Part shown: piece after piece, positions 1 to 6,002 of the stretch
Position numbering within the stretch: the stretch's first letter is position 1
How the letters are laid out: each line of letters starts with the position of its first letter
Origin: Acidithiobacillus sulfurivorans
GTDB taxonomy: Bacteria; Pseudomonadota; Gammaproteobacteria; Acidithiobacillales; Acidithiobacillaceae
DNA length: 64,000 bases
Direction of reading: 5' to 3'
NCBI RefSeq assembly: GCF_018853815.1
Contig: NZ_JAAOMP010000126.1
Span: 49,553 to 113,552, forward strand
The notes under the pieces: model-generated
Databases searched by the model: none
Seen by the model: the letters and a program-made list of their open reading frames with translations, nothing else
Told to the model about the DNA's origin: nothing
Made by a program: the position numbers and the translations under genes

Positions 1-1
1 T

Positions 2-484
2 TTGTCCCCCCGGTCTGTCCTTTGTCCAGCGGATGGTCGGGTGATTGCCATTGAGCAGGTCGATGATCCTTATCTTTCGCGGCCAGCGCTCAAAATCAGT
101 ATTTTTATGAATGTGTTTGATGTGCACGTCAATCGCATGCCGGTCACTGGACACATACAAAATATCTGGTATTTCCCGGGCAGGTTTTTTAATGCCGCCC
201 TGGACAAGGCCTCACTGGAAAATGAACGCAATGCAATTTGGGTGAAAACTCCCGGGGGGCATGATGTCACCGTGGTGCAGGTGGCGGGCCTGGTGGCTCG
301 ACGCATTGTCTGTTATGTCCGTAACGATAATGACGTGGCCACCGGTCAGCGTTTCGGTTTTATTCGTTTTGGATCGCGGGTAGATACCTATTTACCACTG
401 GATACGGAAGTTCAGGTGCGGATTGGTGAAAGGGTGCGTTCCGGCGCGCAGTGCCTCGCTACTTTACCTGGATCCATATCATGA
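2..484 (+). CDS. psd: Phosphatidylserine decarboxylase, 5'-truncated by window edge
   Basis: This gene makes phosphatidylethanolamine from phosphatidylserine at the inner membrane. Only the last 160 codons or so are inside the window, so no start can be assigned. The N-terminal part visible has the PADGRV segment typical of the family, followed by an [14 protein letters not shown] core. Near the C-terminus lies RFGSRVD, whose Gly-Ser pair is the expected self-cleavage site that creates the pyruvoyl group. The size and GS motif fit the short, about 210-residue proenzyme class. The stop overlaps the pssA start in an ATGA, so the two genes of the same pathway are translationally coupled. Confidence 0.9.
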   Translation: MSPRSVLCPADGRVIAIEQVDDPYLSRPALKISIFMNVFDVHVNRMPVTGHIQNIWYFPGRFFNAALDKASLENERNAIWVKTPGGHDVTVVQVAGLVARRIVCYVRNDNDVATGQRFGFIRFGSRVDTYLPLDTEVQVRIGERVRSGAQCLATLPGSIS

Positions 485-1233
485 ATCCCCGGTATCCCCG
501 GCGGGGCGTTTATGTACTCCCCAATTTGTTTACGACAGCCAGTCTTTTTGCCGGTTTTTATTCCATTGTTGCGTCTATTCATGGTCATTATCGTACAGCC
601 GCAATAGTCATATTCATTGCCATGATTCTTGACGGTCTTGACGGCAGGGTTGCCCGAATGACGCATACGGAAAGTGCTTTTGGTGCAGAATATGATTCAC
701 TGGCCGATGTCATCGCCTTTGGATTGGCTCCAGCCATTCTGGTGCTGCTTTGGGGGCTTCAGGATTTCGGCAAGTTCGGCTGGTTGGGTGCTTTTGTTTA
801 CACGGCTTGTGGTGCCTTGCGTCTGGCGCGTTTCAATACCCAGGTACACAGTGCTTCAAAACGCTACTTTCAGGGCTTGCCAATCCCCACTGCTGCAGCC
901 GTTCTGGCCAGTCTGGTCTGGGTGGCTGTTGGCGAGGGGTATCCCTGGCTGACCCAAATCAGTGAATATGTCGCCTTGGGATTGGTCTATGTTCTGGGGC
1001 TGCTGATGGTCAGTAATGTCCGTTTTCGCAGTTTCAAGGACTTTGATCTGCACGGGCGGGTTCCTTTTGCTTTGGCTATTATTGTCGTTTTGGTGGTCGC
1101 CCTGATCGCCGTGCATCCTCCTTTGGTGCTCTTCTTTGCCGGGATTATATACGTGGCAGTGGGTTTGGTGCTGACCCTTTGGCAAATCCGCAGCCGCCGC
1201 ATGAAAAGACGCAGTGGAAGTCATTCGTCTTGA
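481..1233 (+). CDS. pssA: CDP-diacylglycerol-serine O-phosphatidyltransferase
   Basis: PssA joins serine to CDP-diacylglycerol to make phosphatidylserine, the substrate of the neighbouring decarboxylase. The CDP-alcohol phosphotransferase signature is complete: D54-G-x2-A-R-x8-G68-x3-D72-x3-D76, followed by about seven hydrophobic segments. I chose ATG 481 because it overlaps the psd stop codon and gives the usual [22 protein letters not shown] start; an in-frame GTG at 451 would add ten unusual residues. The C-terminus is basic (RSRRMKRR). Length 250 aa is normal for the family. Confidence 0.95.
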   Translation: MNPRYPRRGVYVLPNLFTTASLFAGFYSIVASIHGHYRTAAIVIFIAMILDGLDGRVARMTHTESAFGAEYDSLADVIAFGLAPAILVLLWGLQDFGKFGWLGAFVYTACGALRLARFNTQVHSASKRYFQGLPIPTAAAVLASLVWVAVGEGYPWLTQISEYVALGLVYVLGLLMVSNVRFRSFKDFDLHGRVPFALAIIVVLVVALIAVHPPLVLFFAGIIYVAVGLVLTLWQIRSRRMKRRSGSHSS

Positions 1234-1267
1234 GTTGATTTTTTAATCGCCACAGGGAAGTGTTTAG

Positions 1268-2464
1268 ATGGGAGCGAAAACAGTTCTTTGGTGTCGGGAA
1301 AAATTCCCTTTCATGGCATTATGGTTGGTATTTCTAACCATTCCTTTGGCTATTTCTCTCACAAAATATGCGGCCATAATTTTTTTTATTACGTTTTTAT
1401 GGTCTGGATATTGGCGAAAACTACGGCCAAATATTTTTGTTTTGACGATTTCTATTATTTCCATTATCAATATATATGATTTATTTCATTATCATTTGGC
1501 TGTAAATGATTACGAGCCAGTAAGACATATTTGGTATTTATGGTTTTTGCCCCTGGTGGCGGTAATGCCCTGGCAAAAAAAAGACTATGTTTACCTGTTG
1601 CGATCTTTTATTGTGGCGCTGACCGTCAATGGATTGATAGGTATATTGCAAGTACTGGGTTGGCACTTCCGGGATCTTCTTGGGCAGGGGCCAATTGGTC
1701 TGGCGCAGACCCATATCACTTTCAGCATGATGCTGGCCTCAGGGTTGTTGCTATTGATGTTTGTCATCAGGGAAAAAACTTTGTTCTGGAGCCCGCGTAT
1801 TGCTCTTGGCATATTTATATTATTGCTCTGGCAGTTGATGTTTACGATTGGCAGAACGGGGCAGGCGGTATATTTTATATTGGCTTTGCTGGTGTTATTG
1901 TGGATGTTTCCGCGCTATCGGGTTGCCGGAACAATAGCCGGTTTTGTGCTGGCGGGCATTGCCTTGCTTTCGCCGGTTTTGCGTAGCCGCTGGATTCAGG
2001 CGGTGTACGATGTTTATCTGTTTTTTAATGGCTGGGTGATTACCAGTGTAGGTTTACGTCTGGTCTATGCGCACTCAGCTTTACAAATGTTTGCTGAACA
2101 TCCTTTTTTGGGAGTGGGGGCAGGGCAGTTCAGAACGTCCTATTATGATTTGGCAAGAAGAGGTCTGGAGCCTAAATTGCCGCCTGTTGTGGATAGCATG
2201 ATCGGACCCAATAATTCATTTTTGGCTTATTTGTCAGAGTTGGGCTTGTTTGGATTTATTCCGCTGGTTATTTTGATAGGCTATTTGGGAGTCCGGGCAT
2301 GGCGTCATAGTGATCCACTGCTGCGCTATGTGCAGGTAGTTACCTGGTTATGGTTTGTGCTGGGTAGCTTTGCGGATACATTTATCTGGCTGGAGGGTCA
2401 GGCAATTCCTTTTGCCATTTTAATGGCTGTGCAATATGGGCAAGAAATGTCAAACAGCGCCTGA
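1268..2464 (+). CDS. O-antigen ligase / Wzy-type polytopic membrane protein
   Basis: A 398-residue protein with about ten hydrophobic segments. A long periplasmic loop holds a conserved-looking HPFLGVGAGQFR and a downstream PNNSFLAYLSELGLFG, which are hallmarks of the Wzy_C/O-antigen ligase family. Such proteins join O-antigen to lipid A core, or polymerise polysaccharide units, at the periplasmic face. It starts at ATG 1268, 34 bp after pssA, with GGAAG upstream, and the local base composition is slightly more AT-rich than pssA. Ligase versus polymerase cannot be settled from sequence alone. Confidence 0.8.
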   Translation: MGAKTVLWCREKFPFMALWLVFLTIPLAISLTKYAAIIFFITFLWSGYWRKLRPNIFVLTISIISIINIYDLFHYHLAVNDYEPVRHIWYLWFLPLVAVMPWQKKDYVYLLRSFIVALTVNGLIGILQVLGWHFRDLLGQGPIGLAQTHITFSMMLASGLLLLMFVIREKTLFWSPRIALGIFILLLWQLMFTIGRTGQAVYFILALLVLLWMFPRYRVAGTIAGFVLAGIALLSPVLRSRWIQAVYDVYLFFNGWVITSVGLRLVYAHSALQMFAEHPFLGVGAGQFRTSYYDLARRGLEPKLPPVVDSMIGPNNSFLAYLSELGLFGFIPLVILIGYLGVRAWRHSDPLLRYVQVVTWLWFVLGSFADTFIWLEGQAIPFAILMAVQYGQEMSNSA

Positions 2465-2582
2465 GATTTATCAGTTTTTAGCAGAAAACCGCATCAATAT
2501 GGTTTACCCATGGCCCCCGCCACGTGGACGACTCCCGCTATGCGCTCATTCTTAGTGCTTCGTGCAGCCGGTGCTCAGCCTT

Positions 2583-2831
2583 TCAAACGGCCAAGCGGTG
2601 AACGGCAACAGCGACATCATGAGGAAGCGCTATGGGGTGAAAGAGAGACACAGGGAACAGATAATCTTCGCCCGATTCATCAATGACACGAATCATGCCC
2701 AACTTTTGCGCGTCCGAGTCAGGTAATCCCTCATAAACCTTGCGAGGTTCGAGGGAAGCCTCATAGTCGGCATTGGACACGCAGAGCCAGAATGCCGGAT
2801 CATTCGTCATGGTGAGTACGGTCAGAGACAT
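2583..2831 (-). CDS. Small conserved-type hypothetical protein (82 aa)
   Basis: Unrecognised function. The protein has the pattern EPRKVYEGLPDSDAQKLGMIRVIDESGEDYLFP, split here across a hydrophilic centre. The motif VIDESGEDYLFP resembles that of small conserved hypothetical proteins seen in many proteobacteria. It is probably a soluble beta-rich protein with no signal or membrane segment. It opens the accessory zone between the O-antigen ligase gene and the tRNA-Arg remnant and runs opposite to its neighbours. I am fairly sure it is real because of the family-like motif, but I assign no role. Confidence 0.6.
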   Translation of the reverse strand: MSLTVLTMTNDPAFWLCVSNADYEASLEPRKVYEGLPDSDAQKLGMIRVIDESGEDYLFPVSLFHPIALPHDVAVAVHRLAV

Positions 2832-3042
2832 TGATCGTTCAAAGATAGCCCCGCGAGGGCTTGTCTGTCAAAAACCGGGAGTGCGGGTAGCGCGCCGCAG
2901 GTTCCCAGGCAAAAACTGAGTGTGTTGAGCGAATGAGTAAAGACGTGTCAGCTGTTGCTGTTCTGAAAAGTCACACTGGAACTGAAAATCGTAACGGGTG
3001 AAAAGCTGGTTATCTCCGTGCTTAATGGTGGTATCGCCTATG

Positions 3043-3070
3043 TTGTGTATTATTGCGCAAATAGTATAAT
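3043..3070 (+). promoter_or_regulatory. Putative sigma-70 promoter of hicAB
   Basis: A TTGTGT -35-like box (3043-3048), a 16-bp spacer and a perfect TATAAT -10 (3065-3070) sit directly ahead of the hicA start at 3077. The short distance to the ATG implies a nearly leaderless transcript. The spacer contains ATTGCGCAA, a partial dyad that could be the HicB operator. Inferred from sequence only. Confidence 0.5.
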
Positions 3071-3076
3071 CCACCG

Positions 3077-3268
3077 ATGAAAAGCGCAGAGATCATCAAG
3101 CGGTTAAAGGCCGAAGGCTGGCAAGAGGTGCATGTGGTGGGTTCGCATCATCAGTTTCGCCACCCGTCCAAGCCGGGCAAGGTAACGGTTCCGCATCCGC
3201 GCAAGGATGTTCCCTTGCCTACGCTGCGCAGTATCTTCAAACAGGCCGCTTGGCCGTGGAGGGATTAA
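3077..3268 (+). CDS. hicA: HicA-type toxin (mRNA interferase)
   Basis: HicA toxins are small dsRBD-fold ribonucleases that cleave mRNA when not bound by HicB. This 63-residue protein has the N-terminal helix SAEIIKRLKAEGW, the catalytic-histidine segment VGSHHQFRHP and the VPHPRKDVPLPTLRSIFKQA C-terminal block characteristic of the family. It lies 1 bp ahead of hicB on the same strand, the usual toxin-first order. The last residues (AWPWRD) replace the more usual AG(I/L) tail, which may reflect a slightly altered C-terminus; the active-site region is intact. Confidence 0.88.
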   Translation: MKSAEIIKRLKAEGWQEVHVVGSHHQFRHPSKPGKVTVPHPRKDVPLPTLRSIFKQAAWPWRD

Positions 3269-3269
3269 A

Positions 3270-3674
3270 ATGCTTTATCCAGTGTACATTCACCCCGGCG
3301 ACGACACACACGCGCATGGGGTCATTATTCCAGACTTCCCCGGTTGCTTTTCAGCGGCGGATACATGGGAGGAATTGCCTGCCAACATTCAGGAGGCGGC
3401 AGAGTGCCACTACGGCTTGGGTGATGAGGAGGTGCCGCTGCCGTCGCTCTTGCAGGAGGTGATGCTGCACCCGGACTATCAGGACGGCGGGGTGTGGATG
3501 TTGGCGGACATTGATTTGTCGCGCATCAGTACCCGCGCGGTGCGCGTGAATATCAGCCTGCCTGAAGCGCTGGTGAAAACCATCGATGATGAGGCGCGGG
3601 CGCGCAGCATGAGCCGCTCTGGGTTTTTGGCCTACGCCGCGCGCAAGGCCATGCAGGTTGGGCATGGGGTTTAG
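3270..3674 (+). CDS. hicB: HicB-type antitoxin
   Basis: HicB neutralises HicA and represses the operon. The protein (134 aa from ATG 3270) begins with the partially degraded RNase-H-like fold (MLYPVYIHP ... GVIIPDFPGCFSAADTWEE) and ends with a ribbon-helix-helix DNA-binding region (RVNISLPEALVKTIDDEARARSMSRSGFL). ATG 3270 is chosen because it immediately follows the hicA stop and gives the canonical N-terminus. Together the pair makes a complete type II toxin-antitoxin module that may stabilise the accessory zone beside the integrated element. Confidence 0.9.
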   Translation: MLYPVYIHPGDDTHAHGVIIPDFPGCFSAADTWEELPANIQEAAECHYGLGDEEVPLPSLLQEVMLHPDYQDGGVWMLADIDLSRISTRAVRVNISLPEALVKTIDDEARARSMSRSGFLAYAARKAMQVGHGV

Positions 3675-3701
3675 CGTTAGTAACGGAACATCACAAGGGG
3701 G

Positions 3702-3869
3702 TTGACATGGACTCAGTGGCAACAATTGTGGCTGCGGTTCGCGCCGAAAAAGCCCGGCAAGGTGCGGGAGCAGACGAAAGCGCGAGTTGCGGCGCATCGC
3801 GCGCGTGATCCGGAGCAGTACAGGGCATACATGCGGGAGTACATGAAACAGCGGAGGGCAACGCCATGA
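3702..3869 (+). CDS. Possible small basic protein (55 aa, TTG start)
   Basis: Read from TTG 3702, this frame encodes a Trp-rich N-terminus and a strongly basic C-terminal half ending RDPEQYRAYMREYMKQRRATP. The tail resembles those of small nucleic-acid-associated proteins on mobile elements. Its stop overlaps the next ORF start as ATGA, a sign of real coding. Against it, the best ribosome site (AAGGGGG, 3695-3701) is spaced for ATG 3707, which is in another frame and gives a 33-residue product. A frameshifted or decayed gene is equally possible. Confidence 0.35.
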   Translation: MTWTQWQQLWLRFAPKKPGKVREQTKARVAAHRARDPEQYRAYMREYMKQRRATP

Positions 3870-4141
3870 AAACGCTCATCGTTGCAACGATTCGGCTGTC
3901 ATGGCTGACATTCAAGACCGGCTGGTGGATTCCGCTGGCCGCCCTATATGCAGCTCAGTATGCCCATGCTGATACGGTCTACCTTACCCGCCTGCGCCGT
4001 TTCGCCATCCTCAAATCCTTCCAGAAACCCCAGCAGTCTATCGCCGAAATGATGCGCAACCTCTGCTTCCGGACGCGTCTCGTCTTCGATTATCTGCGCA
4101 TGACGAAAAACTCAGCACCCTCAGCACATGGGAGTGGCTGA
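3866..4141 (+). CDS. Hypothetical protein (91 aa)
   Basis: Unrecognised. The N-terminal 35 residues contain a hydrophobic stretch (TGWWIPLAALYAAQYAHA) that could be a membrane segment or signal-like region; the rest is basic. The start overlaps the stop of the preceding small ORF. It ends 115 bp before the left tRNA-Arg fragment, so it probably belongs to accessory DNA rather than to the core genome. Function unknown and coding status uncertain. Confidence 0.35.
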   Translation: MKTLIVATIRLSWLTFKTGWWIPLAALYAAQYAHADTVYLTRLRRFAILKSFQKPQQSIAEMMRNLCFRTRLVFDYLRMTKNSAPSAHGSG

Positions 4142-4182
4142 GAACAAATTTACCGTGCCTCAGTGTCTACCATTCCGCAAAA

Positions 4183-4201
4183 GGGGACCACAGGGGGACC
4201 A
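4183..4201 (+). repeat. Two direct GGGGACCA repeats, 11-bp period
   Basis: Identical octamers GGGGACCA at 4183-4190 and 4194-4201 lie just outside the left end of the integrated element. Short direct repeats of this kind often serve as integrase arm-binding sites. They may be what is left of an older element that brought in hicAB. This is inference from position. Confidence 0.4.
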
Positions 4202-4255
4202 ACCCACGGGATCCTGGAATAATAATAGGGAATAAATATATTTCTAACTTAATGA

Positions 4256-4309
4256 TTTATATGGTGCGCCTGAAGGGACTCGAACCCCTGACCTACGGCT
4301 TAGAAGGCC
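4256..4309. repeat. Left attachment repeat (displaced tRNA-Arg 3' fragment)
   Basis: 54 bp identical to 20390-20443. It holds the tRNA-Arg 3' half from CCA to the anticodon stem on the minus strand (4262-4309) plus 6 bp downstream. After GGCC the sequence diverges (AAATATAG instead of the tRNA 5' half), which places the crossover within or next to the anticodon loop region. It is a non-functional tRNA fragment left by integration. Confidence 0.92.
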
Positions 4310-4633
4310 AAATATAGCCATTTTTTAGCCTTTCCGAATCAATGCCTTAAAGATAATAATTTATAATATACAATGGGTTGTGAAATCATATGAGCATCAC
4401 CAATCCCTAATATTCCCTATCATTCCCGTTTCAAGTATGGCGTCAGGGTGGCGCGGGAATCAATAACTTACAAGTGCCAAAAATCAGTGTGTCCGCCCAC
4501 CATTCATTAGATCAGCAAGCATATCGAAAACCTCGATTGCATGTTGCACCGACACCGCGAAAAATTTCCGCCTATCGTTCATACATATCAAACACCGTGT
4601 CAACATTGGCACAGTGTTTCCCATATTATAACC
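4310..4633. other. Left-end non-coding region of the element
   Basis: No convincing gene. It contains TATTCCCTAT at 4411-4420, the inverted complement of ATAGGGAATA at 4225-4234 just outside the element, and the putative integrase arm site at 4433-4452. The rest is AT-rich without further structure that I can see. Confidence 0.5.
4433..4452 (+). promoter_or_regulatory. Putative integrase arm-type site, left
   Basis: A 20-bp sequence beginning AAGTATGGCG and ending AGGGTGGC matches 20328-20347 at 18 of 20 positions, in the same orientation. One copy lies about 124 bp inside the left repeat, the other about 43 bp inside the right repeat. Shared near-terminal repeats are expected for tyrosine-integrase arm binding. 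Confidence 0.5.
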
Positions 4634-4646
4634 GTTATACTGTAAC
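4634..4646. promoter_or_regulatory. 13-bp dyad box, downstream copy
   Basis: GTTATACTGTAAC matches the consensus GTTANNNTGTAAY shared with two boxes upstream of the neighbouring small DNA-binding-protein gene (4880-4892 and 4905-4917). It overlaps the end of that gene. Confidence 0.5.
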
Positions 4647-4861
4647 TATTCAGTCGAGCAGTTGAGTTCTTCTGCCAACCGATTTATGGCTTGTTCGATA
4701 CATTGGCGTTGGGTCAATCCGGTGGTCTTTTGTAGCCGCTTGAGATTGGCGTGTGCCTGAGGCGGAAGCATCGTCTGCACCCTGACCAACAAATGCCCGT
4801 CGGGGTCCTTCAGGGCCTTTTCTCGATACTTTGCTTGCCGTTCTGCTGCTGTCATTGCCAT
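4646..4861 (-). CDS. Small ribbon-helix-helix-like DNA-binding protein (71 aa)
   Basis: The N-terminus MAMTAAERQAKYREKAL is a basic helix common in small regulators of plasmids and phages. It is followed by a strand-like LLVRVQTMLPPQAHANLK and then two predicted helices (RLQKTTGLTQRQCIEQAINRLAEEL), the layout of an RHH or Arc-type dimer. It has two 13-bp dyads upstream and one downstream, consistent with autoregulation. It may control copy number or integration of the element. No specific family member is recognised. Confidence 0.6.
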   Translation of the reverse strand: MAMTAAERQAKYREKALKDPDGHLLVRVQTMLPPQAHANLKRLQKTTGLTQRQCIEQAINRLAEELNCSTE

Positions 4862-4879
4862 GGTTAATCCTCTTCGGCA

Positions 4880-4917
4880 GTTACAGTGTAACGATATATT
4901 GCAACGTTATCCTGTAA
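4880..4917. promoter_or_regulatory. Paired 13-bp dyad boxes upstream of the RHH-like gene
   Basis: GTTACAGTGTAAC (4880-4892) is a perfect dyad, and GTTATCCTGTAAT (4905-4917) is a near copy 25 bp away. Both lie just upstream of the minus-strand start at 4861. Spacing and symmetry suit two dimers of a small repressor. Inference from sequence. Confidence 0.55.
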
Positions 4918-5198
4918 TGGTCAAATTCCACAGCGTCGCCAAGAGAACTGGGTGTACAAGGCGGGGCAGACCTGCAAAATGTATCCTGAAAAACGGGGCT
5001 GGATGGCAGAAAAAGCTACATCTTTTGAACCTACCCTTTATCTGGCGTTCCCTTTAATAACAATATAAAAAATAAAATTAAAACGTATACATAAAACGGC
5101 AGGGTAATACCCCCGCACTTTAATGGGTGCCTCTTTGGTTTCGGTGCCCAATGTTTAAGCGGGTTCCAGACCGTTCGAGGGATCGCTTCTTGAGGATG

Positions 5199-5222
5199 CA
5201 CCCCCCGCACTTTTGGGGGGTG
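5199..5222. repeat. Perfect 8-bp G/C hairpin in non-coding DNA
   Basis: CACCCCCC (5199-5206) pairs perfectly with GGGGGGTG (5215-5222) across an 8-nt loop. A related but weaker unit (CCCCCGCACTTTAATGGG) lies near 5111-5128 and shares the loop word CGCACTTT. The surrounding 4918-5374 has no convincing gene. Possible terminator, structured RNA or origin element. Confidence 0.4.
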
Positions 5223-5374
5223 GCTTTGATACGGGATAACTGGCAGGTGTGGGATTAACCCAACTGTGGGGGGCATCTATTTATAAGCGCCCCGCAATTT
5301 CTCAGGCTTTTTCCAAGAGCGGATCATCAGTCCGTTAAAAGCCGGCCAAGCCTTATTCAGAAGATGACAAGGTA

Positions 5375-5533
5375 GTGTGCCATCGCCCTTTTGGGGTGAC
5401 GATGGTGGCTAACGGGCCTTTCAAAGCCATGTTGCGCAGCAATGATCTCGCGTGGTGGATGAACCGACATAAATACACAAGGCCCCGCCCGCCTAAATTC
5501 AGCCAGCATTGTCCTATTTGTGGACTCACATAG
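5375..5533 (+). CDS. Possible small CxxC protein, opposite strand
   Basis: From GTG 5375 (or ATG 5402) the plus strand reads a basic, aromatic protein of 52 (or 43) residues that ends KFSQHCPICGLT, with one C-x2-C pair. The composition looks protein-like, and such tails occur in half zinc-ribbon fragments. A minus-strand frame across the same DNA is also open, but its product looks less like a protein. It may be a remnant. No function assigned. Confidence 0.3.
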   Translation: MCHRPFGVTMVANGPFKAMLRSNDLAWWMNRHKYTRPRPPKFSQHCPICGLT

Positions 5534-5573
5534 GACTTATCCGTTAGGGCCAGCGTGGCGGCGTCCATGGCTT

Positions 5574-5851
5574 GTTACCCGCTGTTACCAGTTGGTAGTG
5601 GGCAGGTAACAGACAGGTAACAAGAAAAACCCAATAAATCAATGTTGTTACCACTGTTACCTCTGTTACCACCTATTTGATACGTTCACGGGACTTTCCC
5701 CGCTATAAATAGAGGGCACTCTTATAATAGAGAAATTGTCCGTATAGGGGTGTCGTTTTTGCGGGTAACAGAGGTAACAAGGTAACAGCTTTGATTTTAT
5801 TATGTATTTATGTTACCAGCTTGTTACCTGTCGGCCTCTGTTACCGGTAAC
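5574..5851. repeat. Array of fourteen GTTACC/GGTAAC iterons, candidate replication origin or operator
   Basis: Hexamer copies begin at 5574, 5584, 5605, 5616, 5647, 5656, 5665, 5764, 5773, 5781, 5812, 5823, 5840 and 5846; the last two fuse into the palindrome GTTACCGGTAAC. Many are spaced 8-11 bp, about one helical turn. They flank an AT-richer centre (about 5690-5760, with CTATAAATAGAG and TATAATAG). The 12-mer CACGGGACTTTC occurs twice. The array lies between the polymerase gene and the left end; 5852-6002 has no gene. Iteron origin or operator are both plausible. Confidence 0.7.
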
Positions 5852-6002
5852 ACGGGACTTTCATTGCGCATCTCTGTCCCCTGAAACCATACGAAGTAAA
5901 AATCTACACCGGTTGGTTATGCGGTAGAAGCGTTAATCACGCTGATGTTTAATGGCCCTTTTGTGGTGATCTCAACCATGCAAGGCGAGAACGGGTGAGG
6001 GC

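Noticed and set aside
2868..3074. 68-aa minus-strand ORF upstream of hicA
   Set aside because: It covers the hicA promoter and has no recognisable domain; probably chance.
4225..4420. ATAGGGAATA / TATTCCCTAT inverted pair across the left att repeat
   Set aside because: Only 10 bp and AT-rich, 176 bp apart; may be chance, so not listed as a separate feature.
5031..5276. 81-aa minus-strand ORF over the hairpin region
   Set aside because: It is explained by hairpin repeats and low-complexity DNA; the protein is Pro/His-rich with no family look.
5353..5568. 71-aa minus-strand ORF opposite the CxxC mini-ORF
   Set aside because: The plus-strand reading has a more protein-like end (CPICG); both are weak, so only the plus one is listed.
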